Shown: positions 24,201-37,157 of the stretch, in pieces
Layout of the letters: every line of letters begins with the position of its first letter
Numbering within the stretch: the first letter of the stretch is position 1
Assembly (NCBI RefSeq): GCF_019703515.2
Contig: NC_059374.1
Location: forward strand, 19,885,095 to 19,949,094
Length of the DNA stretch: 64,000 nt
Origin: Myxocyprinus asiaticus
Lineage: Eukaryota > Chordata > Actinopteri > Cypriniformes > Catostomidae
Reading direction: 5' to 3'
Position numbers and translations under genes: made by a program
The notes under the pieces: generated by a model
The model's database searches: none
The model's input: the letters and a program-made list of their open reading frames with translations, nothing else
What the model was told of the DNA's origin: nothing

Positions 24201-27200
24201 CGGTACAACCCATTGAAGAAACTGTAAGTCTATCACTCACAGCCTCGTTGTCATTCCCATCAAAAATTAAAGATGGTGCTACTGTGAATAAGGTCAATAT
24301 GTCAGCTAGACTGATTAGTGATCGACCGATTAAGGTTTTTTCAAAGGCCAATGTCAATACTGATATTAAGATATCAGGGAGGCCCGATAGCTGATAAAAA
24401 TATACAAAAAATATACAGTAAATATAATACACATTTAATTGTATAATAAAAAAATTATATACTGTATGTCATTAATATAATCTACATATAGTTCTGCTGT
24501 TTTTTGCAATAGCAAATACACAAAATGGAAGAAATTAAACTGTAAAGTGTAAATGAACACCACTAAAATATTTCAGAGCTGGGCATAACTAGAAAAATGT
24601 ATGTTCACTATAGAAACTTTATGACTTTTTATATTTTATATTTTAATATTGTATATATTCTGATATTTCCAGGTTTTCCATGGCCGTGGGAACCCTGTCT
24701 ATTACTAATGATTAATCTGCCTATATTCTGCCATTGGCAAATTTCCTTAAATGAATATCATTTGCTAGCAATAAGTTTTAAGTATTACATTATGCACACA
24801 TACAGTATATTTGTGCATATACCGTATATCTGGCAGGCCTGCTCTCTAGATAACGCATAAGTACCGGTTACAGAAGAACCAATATTGGTCGCCCATTATG
24901 TACAATATTACTATAACTTTACCATGCCATGCATAATATAAGATCAGTTTTCATGTATAATGGACCATCTGATCAGTATACACTTGAATGAATATATAAA
25001 TGTGTGTGTGTCCTACCTTGTCTTTCTCTCTCTGGAAAGTGCTCTCCAGTTCACTGAGTTTGTGCTGCAGCTGATTGATAATCTCCGTCTCGGCCTCGAT
25101 TTGCTCCAGCTCAGCCTCTCTCTCTCCTTGCAGCAGAGCTCTCTCCATCTCCACCTGCCCAGATCAACACGTCAGATAGAACAGTTCTCACACAGACCAC
25201 GCAAACACGCCCAAGAGCTCCATTACACATCACTTCCTGTCTCTTCCAACTCTTATCCGCCAATGTAATTAGGAGACGACGTCCTGTATATCCTTCAGAG
25301 AAATTACTTTTCTATTCCAGAACATTATATATGCTTATGTGTGTCTGTGTGCAGTTGTGTGTTTATGTGAGCAGCTCACCTCCTGTTTGGACTCCTGAAG
25401 TTGCTGCTCCAGTTCTGTAATTCGAGCTTTAAGCTCATCTACCTTTGCCAGCACTTGAACCCTCTCCTCTTCCAGGTAGCCCAGTTCCAGACGGCTGATG
25501 CTGCCAGATCCTGGAGAGTCCTCAGACTAAACACATTTCACATACAGTTAATTTAAGGCCCTTTGAAACTTATGAAACAAGCACTGATTTGGTACTGTTT
25601 AACGTTGCTATGGTGTTCTGAGTGCATTGCAAATTGTTATGTCATCGGCATAGTTGGTTGTTTTGGGGGGGTTGCTTACTGGCCCAGGTCAAAAGGTCAG
25701 TCTTTACCCTCACCCCCAAATTTCGATGATATTCTGGTCACTAAATATGTCTCAGGTTCTAGGGGTTGCATAGAAAGACTAGTCGACCGCTGCGTGATTT
25801 ATACATATCTGTAGGATAAACAACGGGTATGAAGCATGGTGGCTCTGCACTGAAAAGGCGCAGTGGCTCAAATATAGTCTGTGATGTTCTGTCAGACTCA
25901 CATTTAAGAATTCACTTCAGAATTTTTCTCCCCAATTTGGAATGCTCAATTTCCAATGCGCTCTAAGTCCTCGTGGTGGCGTAGTGACTCGCCACAATAC
26001 GGGTGGCGGAGGACGAATCTCAGTTGCCTCTGCATCTGAGACTGTCAATCCGCGCATCTTATCACGTGGCTTGTTTAGCGTGTTACCGCAGAAACATAGC
26101 GCGTATGGAGGCTTCACGCTATTCTCCGCGGCATCCACGCACAACTCACCACGCACCCCACCGAGAGCGAGAACCACATTATAGCGACCACGAGGAGGTT
26201 ACCCCATGTGACTCTACCCTCCCAGGCAACCGGGCCAATTTGGTTGCTTAGGAGACCTGGCTGGAGTCACTCAGCACACACTGGATTCGATCGCGACTCC
26301 AGGGGTGGTAGTCAGTGTCTTTATTCGCTGCACTACCCAGGCCCCCAGAACTGGTGTTTGTTTACTGTGCTGCTCTGCTCAACAAGGCAACGAATCAACG
26401 TATTAACAACAATCTTACGCATTCTATGTATTTGTATTGCACATGTGCATAGCATAGTATCAACTCCATAGGCTACTCTGATAAAGATGGCACAGATGCT
26501 ACGGTAACCTGCAATTTATACAATGTGGCCTTCAAATTGAACCAAAATACTAGTGTTATGTTGACCTGGATGCTATTGGCTCCTTTAAGAATATGATTCG
26601 ATGACAGTTAAGAAAAGCACTCCAAGTTGGAGTTGATGACCTGATGGAATACATCCTGATTGTCAACTTTGTATATTGGGACATCTGACTTGGATGCTGT
26701 TCGCCCCTTCAAGAACGCTATTCGGCGACAGTTTAGAAAAGCGTTTAAAATTGGAGTCCACTGACATGCTGGAATGCATTCCCATTGTCATCTGAACACT
26801 AACTACGTACTACTAAACATGCAAATATGTGATAGGAAAAACATATTAATGTTGTTGAACAAGTTGAAAACTGTTTGCATTTGAAAACACAGATACAGAC
26901 ACCGTAAAACTACACTTTTGACAAACACTATGTTGCTCAAGCTAGAAGGAGAAGAAGTCACACCTGTCCATTCTGTCCGTTCAGCAGAACTGTTGGGGCC
27001 TGTCTATCCTGCTGTGCACTCTCAGTGCTATTGCAGTCCTGCTTCAGGTTCTCCTCTTGGCTCTCACGATGTCTCTGTGCCACCCTCAAGGAAGTGCTGC
27101 TCACACTGTCCATGGAAGGTTGTCTGACATTAAGCCCCTCCCCTGAGTCAAGCCCAGAGATGCCCATCCTGGCCAGATCACCCGCCGGCCCGTCACCCTT

Positions 27201-30200
27201 GTTATACTCCGCACAGAGGTTCAAGATTGTCTCCAGCCGCTGTCGTTCCTAAAATGAAATAGAGATGAACCATTAGATAAGTCAGGGGTGGTAAAAACTG
27301 CCCTCATGTTATCTAATCTCCTCTGCGCCAGCCTCCGGCACAAACCACACTGCTGATGCCAATCTGATGAGAAAGGAGAGGATATAAACAGAAGCACCGC
27401 TGTCTGGAGCAACTCTTATCAGGTCGCTGTCCTCAAGTGAGAGATCTTGGTCCTTGCATTCAGCACACTCAAGCAACACAACCCCTGCACAGAGCACCTG
27501 TCAGAGCAGGCCCTACCTGACAGCCGACGTGGAGGCTACTCATTAACCACTGAAACAATTGGATGAATGTCATGGAAATATGTCTGGGTCACATTTTAAT
27601 CCAAACTCTGTCCCACTTTATATTAGGTGTCTTTAACTACTATGTACTAACATTAAAATACATACAATACAAATGTACTTATTTTGTAATTTTATGTTGT
27701 TCTGCAAAATTCTTACAAGATTCACAATTGCTGCTACTGAGGTTGAGGTACAGGTAGGTTTAGGGTTTAGATTAGGGTTAGGGTTTAGGGTAAGGGTTGG
27801 GGTAAGATTAGGTTTAAGATTAGGGGTAAAGTTAACAGTGTAACTACAAATGTATTTAAATGCAGGTACTTTAAATTTGAGTACAATGCAACAACACACA
27901 TGTACATATTAAGTACCTTGTATCAAATAGGGCTGAAATGATCAGTCGACGTTATCGACAACATCGACAATAAAAAATTGACAAACATTTTCGTCATCGA
28001 ATAGTCATTTGATCTCATTTAACGTAACATGAGATCACATTGAACTCTAATGATAACGTGCGAGAGCAGCACTGCAGTTCGCGCCTGACTGAGGAGAGGT
28101 TGAAAACAGCTCACAGTCCAGATGCACTCTAAACTTTCCAATCAGATTCAGGTGATGTAGATCGCAAAGTATGAGGGAATTATACAAAAATACAAAATAA
28201 ATAAATACAGAAGCACTCTTGTTGTGGAATAAGCCGGGGTGTTTAAAGGAAACACCTCGGCATTACATCTTAAATACAGTTATATTTAATGCGTTATAGC
28301 TTTATTAAAGTTCAAATAATATGGAAGCAGATCATGTAAATAACTACAAACTCCGAAACTGTCATTTCTCTGTGCGGTCAGCACCTCTTCTAAGAGTTGC
28401 GTGAATGTCCCGATCTAAGGGGGAGAGATTGTAACTGCACCCGGCTGATGCACACTCTGTCGCGGGGATGCTCATCCCTCGAGCGCGCATGCTTAATGCA
28501 GCTAGGTTATAACGTGATGACTCGCGACTTATTGAATCATAATATATGTGTCACTGTGCATTTCGTATCGTGAAGAAAATTGGCAATACGCAGCTTTATT
28601 AATAAGAGAGAGGTTTTATTTTTTTGAGAGTTAAAGATGGATTGAAGTGAACAGAAAGGTGAGAGAGGGTAGTCTTCACCGCATTATCCACTGCAACATA
28701 ATATGTTTTTGATTTGTTTTTGTTTTGGCTTGTTTTCCAATATAAATATCTAAAACTCCTTTAAAACAACATACGTTTTCTTTAGCAGCTATACTGCAGA
28801 AGAAAACCTTTTTATCGGAGAATGTTTAATATAATATAATATAAATTCAAATATTTTAAAATATCTAAAAATCCTTTAAAAAAAAGATGCATTAACCTGA
28901 GAAGCAGCATATAAGATATTTAGACTTGCTTTTAGAGAATAGATCTTAAATATAAGTATATTTTGTCTTTACTGCACTCGCAGAAGTATAACCAAGTGAA
29001 AAAATACACTTATATACAAAATATACTTATATTTAAGATACATTCTCTTAAAGCAAGTCTAAATATCTTATATGTCGCTTCTCAAGTAAATGTATCTTGT
29101 TTTAAGGATTTTTAGACTATTTTAAATGGAAAACAAGATAAAAACACTTGATAATAACAATAGGATTTTTTGCAGTGATTTGTTTTACTGAATTAAACTT
29201 AATAAAAAATATCTTTTTTTCCCCCCTTTAATTCAGTGAATGTCATTTAGAGGTATTTTTAAAAGATGATTTTGTCCTCTTTATTGTTAGTAAGCACATT
29301 TAATATAACCTTTTAAGTTGAAGCACAAGCTGAATAATTGATTAAGCGCAAATGATTAATCGTTGCAATAAACACTGAATAGTCGTATAATCGTTCTAAT
29401 AATCTTTAGATTAGTCAATTATCAAAATAATCATTAGTTGCAGCCCTAGTATCAAATACTTAAGTACAGAGTAGTTAAAGACATCTAATATAAAGTGGGT
29501 CCCCAAATTCAAAAGAAAAAAAGTTATGCCCAAAGAAAATGAAACCTTCAGGACCATTATGTTTGCATTCTGACATTATTTTCATTAGAATAAAGCAACT
29601 TTTCCCACCAAAGTTTCATTACTGTAATGTGTCCAGGCGTTTTACTCATTTCCCTTGATTCTCATTAGATTCTCATTACTGTTATACAATTTTGCATTAC
29701 TGTATTACAATAAAAAAGTTGGTAACACTTTATTTTGTCCTTGTTACTGTGTTATTACATAAGTAAGTACTGAGTAATATTAATTAACAACGTGTACTAT
29801 AGGTTTAGGGTTAGTTACTTGTAATTATGCTTCATTTACTGTTTTTACTATAGTCAATACATGTAATATGTATAATATGGACACTGTAAAATAAAGTGTT
29901 ACCAAAAAGTTACTGTTATACACACTATTATATAATTTTGTATTTAATTAAGCATTTAAAGGCAGTACAAGAAATACAACTATGATGTACATATACTTTA
30001 AAATTTAAACAACATATCTATTTTTATTATTTCACATTAATTAAATTTTTTGCTTTTGGGAAATGTGTTTAACTGTAATAAAAATAATGCCACAATGCAA
30101 TAGGACCTGGACATGTTCTTGACAGGTTTTTGAAAGATTTATCTAACTACACACGACTCATGTTGCCTGGTTGCCTTGTCTGCCTGGGGGGTATGAATGG

Positions 30201-30629
30201 GTTAACAGCTGGCCCCACAGACCAGTCAACCCACCTCAAAGACACATTCTCAGTGTGACCTCTGACCATTTCATGGCATTCGCTACAGACTGGGGCACCG
30301 ACATTGCTGATTGGCAGGATCTTTTACGATAAGTAATAAAGCGTGTATGCAACTCAAAATGGAAATAAACAGCTTTCATAATTTTTAAATCATATGTTAA
30401 TCTTTAAAAATGTGTGACAATGGATTGTATTGTCTTTTGCTGTTGCAATGCATGTAAAAATCCAGCCTGGGTTGCTGGTGTGCTATCAATGAGCTCTTAT
30501 TTATCAATTCAACCACTGTCTCTTAGCAAATTTTGCAGCTATTCCACAAATCGTTACAGGCATTACCTGAAAAACATTTGTTATACTGGTAGTCTATTAA
30601 AATAGCTAATATGTCTGTCTGTCAGTCTA

Positions 30630-30662
<33 letters not shown>

Positions 30663-32838
30663 AGTGCATTCAGAAAGTATTCAGACCCCTTAATTTTTTC
30701 ACATTTTGTTACATTGCAGCCTTTTTCTAAATTGCTTTAAATTATTATTTTTCACATCAATCTACACTCCTTACCCCATAACAACAAAGCAAAACCCAGA
30801 TTTTTAATAACTTTGCAAATGTATTAAAAAAAAACAAAACTGAAATATCACATTGACATAATATTCAGACCCTTAACTCATTACTTAGTTGAAGCACCTT
30901 TGGCAGTGATTACAGCCTCAAATCTTTTTGGGTATGATGTGACAAGCTTTGCACACCTGGATTTGGGGATTTTCTGCCATTCAACCTCTGCAGATCCTCT
31001 CAAGCTCTGTCAGGTTGGATGGGGACCGTCGGTGGACAACCATTTTCAGGTCTCTCCAGAGATGTTCGATTGGGTTCAAGTCCGGGCTCTGGCTGGGTCA
31101 CTTAAGGACATTCACAAAGTTGTCCCTAAGCCACTCTTGTGTTGTCTTGGCTGTGTGCTTAGGGTCATTGTCCTGTTGGAAGGTGAACCTTCGGCTCAGT
31201 CTGAGGTTCTTAGCACTCTGGACCAGGTTTTCATTAATGATATATCTGTATTTTGCTGCGTTCAGCTTTCCTTCAACCCTGACCAGTCCCCCAGACCCTG
31301 CTGCTGAAAAACACCCCAACAGCATACCACCACCATGCTTCACCGTTGGGATGATATTGCGCAGGTGATGAGCGGTGCCTTGTTTTCTCCAGACATGATG
31401 CTTGGAATTGAGGCCAGACAGTTCAATCTTTGTTTCATCAGACCAGAGAATCTTGTTTCTCACAGTCTGAGAGTCCTTTAGGTGGTTTTTCATCTGTCTT
31501 GCACTGAGGAGAGGCTTCTGTCTGGCTGCTCTGCCATAAAGCCCAGATTGGTGGAGTGTTGCAGTGATGGTTGTCCTTCTGCAAGTTTCTCCCATCTCCA
31601 CACATGATCTCTGGAGCTCAACCAGAGTGACCATCAGGTTATTGGTCACCTCTCTTATCAAGGCCCTTCTCCCCTGATTGCTCAGTTTGGCCAGGCGGCC
31701 AGCTCTAGGAAGAGTCCTGGTTGTTCCAAACTTCTTCCATTTAAGAATTATGGAGGCCACTGTGCTCTTGGGAACCTTCAATGCAGCCGAAATTATTTGT
31801 AGCCTTCCCCAGATCTGTGCTTCGACACAATCCTGTCTCTGAGCTCTGCAGGCAGTTCCTTTGACTTCATGGCTTGGTTTTTGCTCTGATATATATTTTC
31901 AGCTGCGAGACCTTATATAGACAGGTGTGTGCCTCTCCAAATTATGTCCAATCAATTGAATTTGCCACATGTGGACTCCAGTTAAAGTGTAGAAACATCT
32001 AAAAGATGATCCAGAGAAACGGGATGCACCTGAGCTAAATTTCAAGTGTCATAGCAAAGGTTCTGAATACTTACGTCAATGTGATATTTCAGTTTTTTCT
32101 TTTTAATAAATTTGGAAAGTTATCAAAACTGGTTTTGCTTTGTCATTATGGGGTATGGAGTGTAGACTGATGTGGAATTTTTTTTTTTTTTTTTTAAAGC
32201 ATTTTAGCATAAGGCTGCAACATAACAAAATGTGAAAAAAAATTAAGGGGTCTGCATACTTTCTGAATGCACTCTATCTATCTATCTATCTATCTATCTA
32301 TCCAATTAAAACAACTAATTGAATAATTTGTAAGTGTTCAGTTTTGGTAATATTAATTTCACAGATCCATATAATGTTTTATTGATTTATTCATTTAATA
32401 TGGTATTACAAATCCCCATATAGTTCCACCACAAACCACCGGTTGTTCTACTCTAGGATGTAAAATAATTACACATGATTCAGTTCCAACATGGGATATA
32501 AAATCCACACCAGAAAAGCAAGATAAACAAAAAGTGCCACACTGGTATCCGAGCGTGTTTAATTTGCTCTCTTTGATGTGCTCTGGAGACTTAATGAGTT
32601 TGAACTTTAGAGTGATCTATGGAGTGCTGTGATGAGTATTCTCCAAACCCTCAATTAACTGAACTTGTAATCAGCAGCCTACTTGATTCAGCATCATAGC
32701 ATTCCAACTGACAGGAGAAACACGACTAAGGAGACTCCATTCTAACTGTTCCCATGGCCCTTTCAAACAAGTCAAACAAAATCATCAAACAAAAAATGAC
32801 TTCAGCCAGAGAGGTGCTTCTGTATCAAAAGTTATAAT

Positions 32839-32874
<36 letters not shown>

Positions 32875-35800
32875 GGACAACTTTCAATCACAGCAACATG
32901 TCTTCACCTGACAGGGATGTCTCATTGAGAAAATTACATGTCTGAATTGCGAAACGCCTCCATGCTTTCATTCCTCAGGCTTGAACTACCAAAACAACAC
33001 TAGACCCTTCTAATACTGAGAGGTGATTTCACAGATTGTTTCTCGTCTACAACAATTTGCCCCAGTAATTGCTGTATACTGTAACATCTGATTATTTCCA
33101 CTTAAATGTGCACTCAGTAATTCTAATCCAATACACTTTTTGTCAAATTCTGCAAATATCTCCTCACAGTCTGCTAGCTGTCCGTTCTGTGGGTGGGCTG
33201 AAAAAAAATCTAGTATTTATACACAGCCCTGGTTCTGTAAATGGGACAAAAACAAAGCGGATCGGACCGATCCACACAACACTACTCCAGCCAATCAGCA
33301 ACAGGGGGTGGTTCTAGCGCGTGCACAGGATGGGGGGTGGGGGCAGAGCAAGAGGGAAATTCACTAGAAGAGCGATGGCAAATCTGGCTGATGTGAACTT
33401 TCTAAACTCCAAGGAGGACAAATGGCTGAGAAACAGACCAAGAGAAAAAGGTCAGACGAATACAAACTAAAAAAGAGAAAGATTATGATAAATTGAGGGC
33501 TAGGAGCCGCGTCAACATCGGCGAGGGTTTTCAGCAGTGGAGAGACCTCCGAGAGGTAAAAGGCTTTAAGACGGATGCAGAAGTTGCTCTTTTTCTTCTC
33601 AATAGGTGGGTAACCTAAATTTTTTCACAGAACCCATATATGCTGTTGTTGTGATGTTAGATTTAGTAGCAGGAGAGTTGTGAGTGTCTGGAGCTGGATG
33701 AATTTGGGGGACAGAGCTTCCAAAGGAGCACTGAAAGGAGGGGTGTGTTTGTTTTGGCAGCTGAGTTCGAATATCAACAGTGTTTCTCGGAGTCGCGTGC
33801 CGCCATGCGAGGTTCGGACGTGTGAATAGCGAGCTCTGCGCACTTTGTTAGTTTTAATACTTTTTGTGTCATAAACCGGTGAGATTCGATACACCTTGAT
33901 TCTTAACTGTTCTAGGAAGACAATGTGTCAAAGAATTCAAAATCCTCAGGCTCTGGAGACATTAAAAGGCACTTATGTGCTCAAGCTGATGCCCCCGAGC
34001 AGCAGGCCACAAGCCCCGGAGTCGATTTGGCCAGTTAGGTTAAGGAAATTCGGTGACAGTTGATGAACGTGTCGGCAATGCTGACTAAGGTCGTTGCTGA
34101 CTTGGAGGAGCTTATCTGTAATATGTCGATCGATCACTGCCATGGAGACGAAATTCACTGAGATGGTTACAAGAGTGGCAGATGTTGAGAAACTGATCGA
34201 TTATCTGGAGTCATTGGAGAGGGAATTAGCTGCTAATCCTCTAGCAACCAAGGCAGACTTGTAGCGCATCTGGGAAAAGTTGGAAGATATGGAGAATTGT
34301 AACTGGCAGAATAACATCCAAATTGTTGGAATTCCTGAGTGAGCAGAGGGTCAGAATATGGTGGAATTCCTGGACGGGCTCTTTCCGAGTCTGCTCGACA
34401 TAACAGGCCATAAGCTGGAAATCGAGCGAGCTCACAGTGTTCCACCTCGCGAGGCAAAGAGTAAAGGAAGGCTTTCTTGGAAGAACCACAACATTTTCTT
34501 GTTCCCAGACTTCTCGAATTCAACAAGAGAGAAACGTGATCGATTCAAGGAATGCAAGAAACTCAGTCAGTCATACTTTGAGTCGGGGGACAAAGCAGGG
34601 AAGCTTTTGGCTAGATATATAAAGCAGAGAGAGTCTTTTTCTACCATTCCCTCAGTGAAATCTGCTGGTGGTGCCATTAATATTAATATTGCTTTTAAAG
34701 AATCTTGATCTCTATATCTCCACGTCTTCGTCTACTGATGAAGATATTAGAAACTTTGTGGAACCATTAGAACTCCCTAAACTGACGATTAAAAATTTGT
34801 TAGAAGTTTATATGGAATCATTAAAGAATGGAAAGCTTCCGCCAACCATGAAACAAATCTGGATCAGTCTGATTCTTAAAAAGGACAAAGATCCAAGCGA
34901 GTGTATAAGTTACTGTACAATTTCCCTGATCCAGCTAGAGGTAAAAATATTGTCACAAATTCTGGCTAACCGATTAAGTAAAGTTATGACATCACTTATA
35001 CATATAGATCATGTGGGGTTTATTCGGGACCGCAGCTCTTCTGATAACATTAGACATTTCATCAATATCATGTGGTCAGTGGCGAATGATCAGACTCCGG
35101 TCGCTGCCATCTCACTTGATGCCGAAAAGGCGTTTGATATGGTAGAATGGGATTATCTTTTTAAGATTTTGGAAATAAATGGGTTCAGGAATACTTTTAT
35201 TGGATGGATTAAGTTACTTTATAGACACTCGGTAGCAGCGGTACAAACAAATGGATTAATTTCAGATTATTTTACTCCGAATAGGGGCACTCGGCAGGGT
35301 TGCCCTCTTTCCCCATTATTGTTCTTCCCTGGAACCATTAGCAGCCACGATAAGAAGGGAAGATGATTTTCCAGGGGTGGTGATGGGAGGAATGGTGCAT
35401 AAGCTTTTTCTTTATGCAGATGACATTTTATTATTTGTCTCTGACCCAACTAGATCTATGCCTTGCCTCCACAGAATTATTAATTCCTTTTCTAAGTTCT
35501 GAGGATACAGAGTCAATTGGTCTAAATCCGAAGCTTTGGCTCTGACAGCGTATTGCCCAGTAACGGCTTTTCAGCCGGGCACCTTCCAGTGGCCCAACCA
35601 GGGGCAAGTATTTGGGCATTTTATTCCCAGAAAATTTGTCTGATTTAGTAGAGTTAATTTTGACCCCTTAATAAAAAGGTTTTCGAGAAATGTGGGCAGG
35701 TAGGCTTCATTACATTTATTTATGATTGTGAAGGTTAATGTTAATAAAGTGAATTATATTCCAAAATGTAAATACCTGCTACAATCTCTCCCTGTAGATG

Positions 35801-37067
35801 TCCCCCTCTCTTATTTCAAGCAAATTGATAGCATAGTGAAGTCCTTCATTTGCAATGGTAAGCATCCTAGATTACATTTTAATAAGTTACATAGGCCGAT
35901 TGACAAAGGTGGGCTAGGCCTACCCAAGATTTTGTTTCATTATTATGCATTCGGTCTCAGACATTTGGCTCATTGGTCGCTTCCACCTGAGAGAGCCCCT
36001 CCCTGGTTTTGTATTGAACAGGAAGTTCTTGCCCCTATTTCGCCATTGCAAAGCCTTTCTATCAAACTAATCGAAGAAGTTAAGTTACACCCCGTTACCT
36101 CGCATTTGCACTCGGTATAGACAAAAGTGTCCAGAGTCTTTAATTCAGACATTTATTTAAATGTTGCCTCAAGCATATGGCTGACCCCTAAATTATGTAT
36201 TAATAAGTCCCCTTTCTGCTGGTCAGAGTGGATTGTGAGGGGGGAGTTACTACACTTGGTGACCTATATGAGAGTGGAGTGTTGAGATCTTTTGAAAATT
36301 TGGTTCAACATTTTGGGATTCCCAGATCTTAGTTCTATAGGTATTTACAGCTGCGCCATCTGCTCTGTACCGTTTTTGGGAGTAGCACACACACCCCTAA
36401 AGAGGTGATTACTGCTTTTGGAAAAGGTCATGAGGCATCAGTTTATTACTCCCTGCTAATTCAGAGTCAGGGGGATGGAGCTTTAACTTCTCAAGAGATT
36501 ATGGGAGTAAGATTTAAACTTGGTATTGGAGGGGGGAGTGTGGGCTAGGATTCTAAAAAACATCAAGTCTGCATCTAGAGATGCAAAGGTACGCCTTATG
36601 CAATTCAAGATTTTACATAAATTCTGTTGGACCCCCTCTAGATTGTATAGGCTTGGTCTTAAAGACACACTCACCTGCTGACGATGCCAATCAGAAGATG
36701 GAGACACAACCCATGTTTTTTGGGGGGGGTGTTAAGATCCAAGAATTTTGGTTGAAGATTCAGAGATATGTGATGTTTTGGGCACCCAAATTTATTTTGC
36801 CCCAGACTCAGTATTTTGGGGGATAAACACATACAAAATTTGGTTCTGACCAGTATTATCATTGGCAGGCAGATTATTTTAAGGGGATGGAAGTCAGATG
36901 GAGTGCCCTCATTTCCGGAGTGGTGTGTGGAGATGGGGAGGGTGGCAGCTTTCGAGGAGTTGTCAAGCAGAAGGCTGGGGTTTTGGGATTTGTTTGATAG
37001 TAAATGGGGCAGTTATTTAGCATTTTTGGGGGACTCTCGGGAAGGGGCTGTGGAGAGAGAAGTTTAG

Positions 37068-37157
<90 letters not shown>

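Larger units (their letters stand above)
27612..29499. mobile_element. Outer TIR element split by a hAT insertion
   Basis: The left end CCCACTTTATATTAGGTGTC is mirrored at the right end by GACATCTAATATAAAGTGGG. The match extends another 15 or so bases inward (TTTAACTACT). Removing the hAT at 27928-29448 and one target copy leaves a compact element of about 360 bp that contains telomere-like repeats. Confidence 0.85.

Noticed and set aside
27757..27830. Telomere or chromosome-fusion scar
   Set aside because: The TTAGGG-like units are degenerate, short and inside a small TIR element.
30616..30662. CRISPR-like short repeats
   Set aside because: Plain tetranucleotide microsatellite; eukaryotic context.
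30900..31368. Plus-strand open frames of 135-139 codons
   Set aside because: They are antisense to the Tc1 transposase at the same place.
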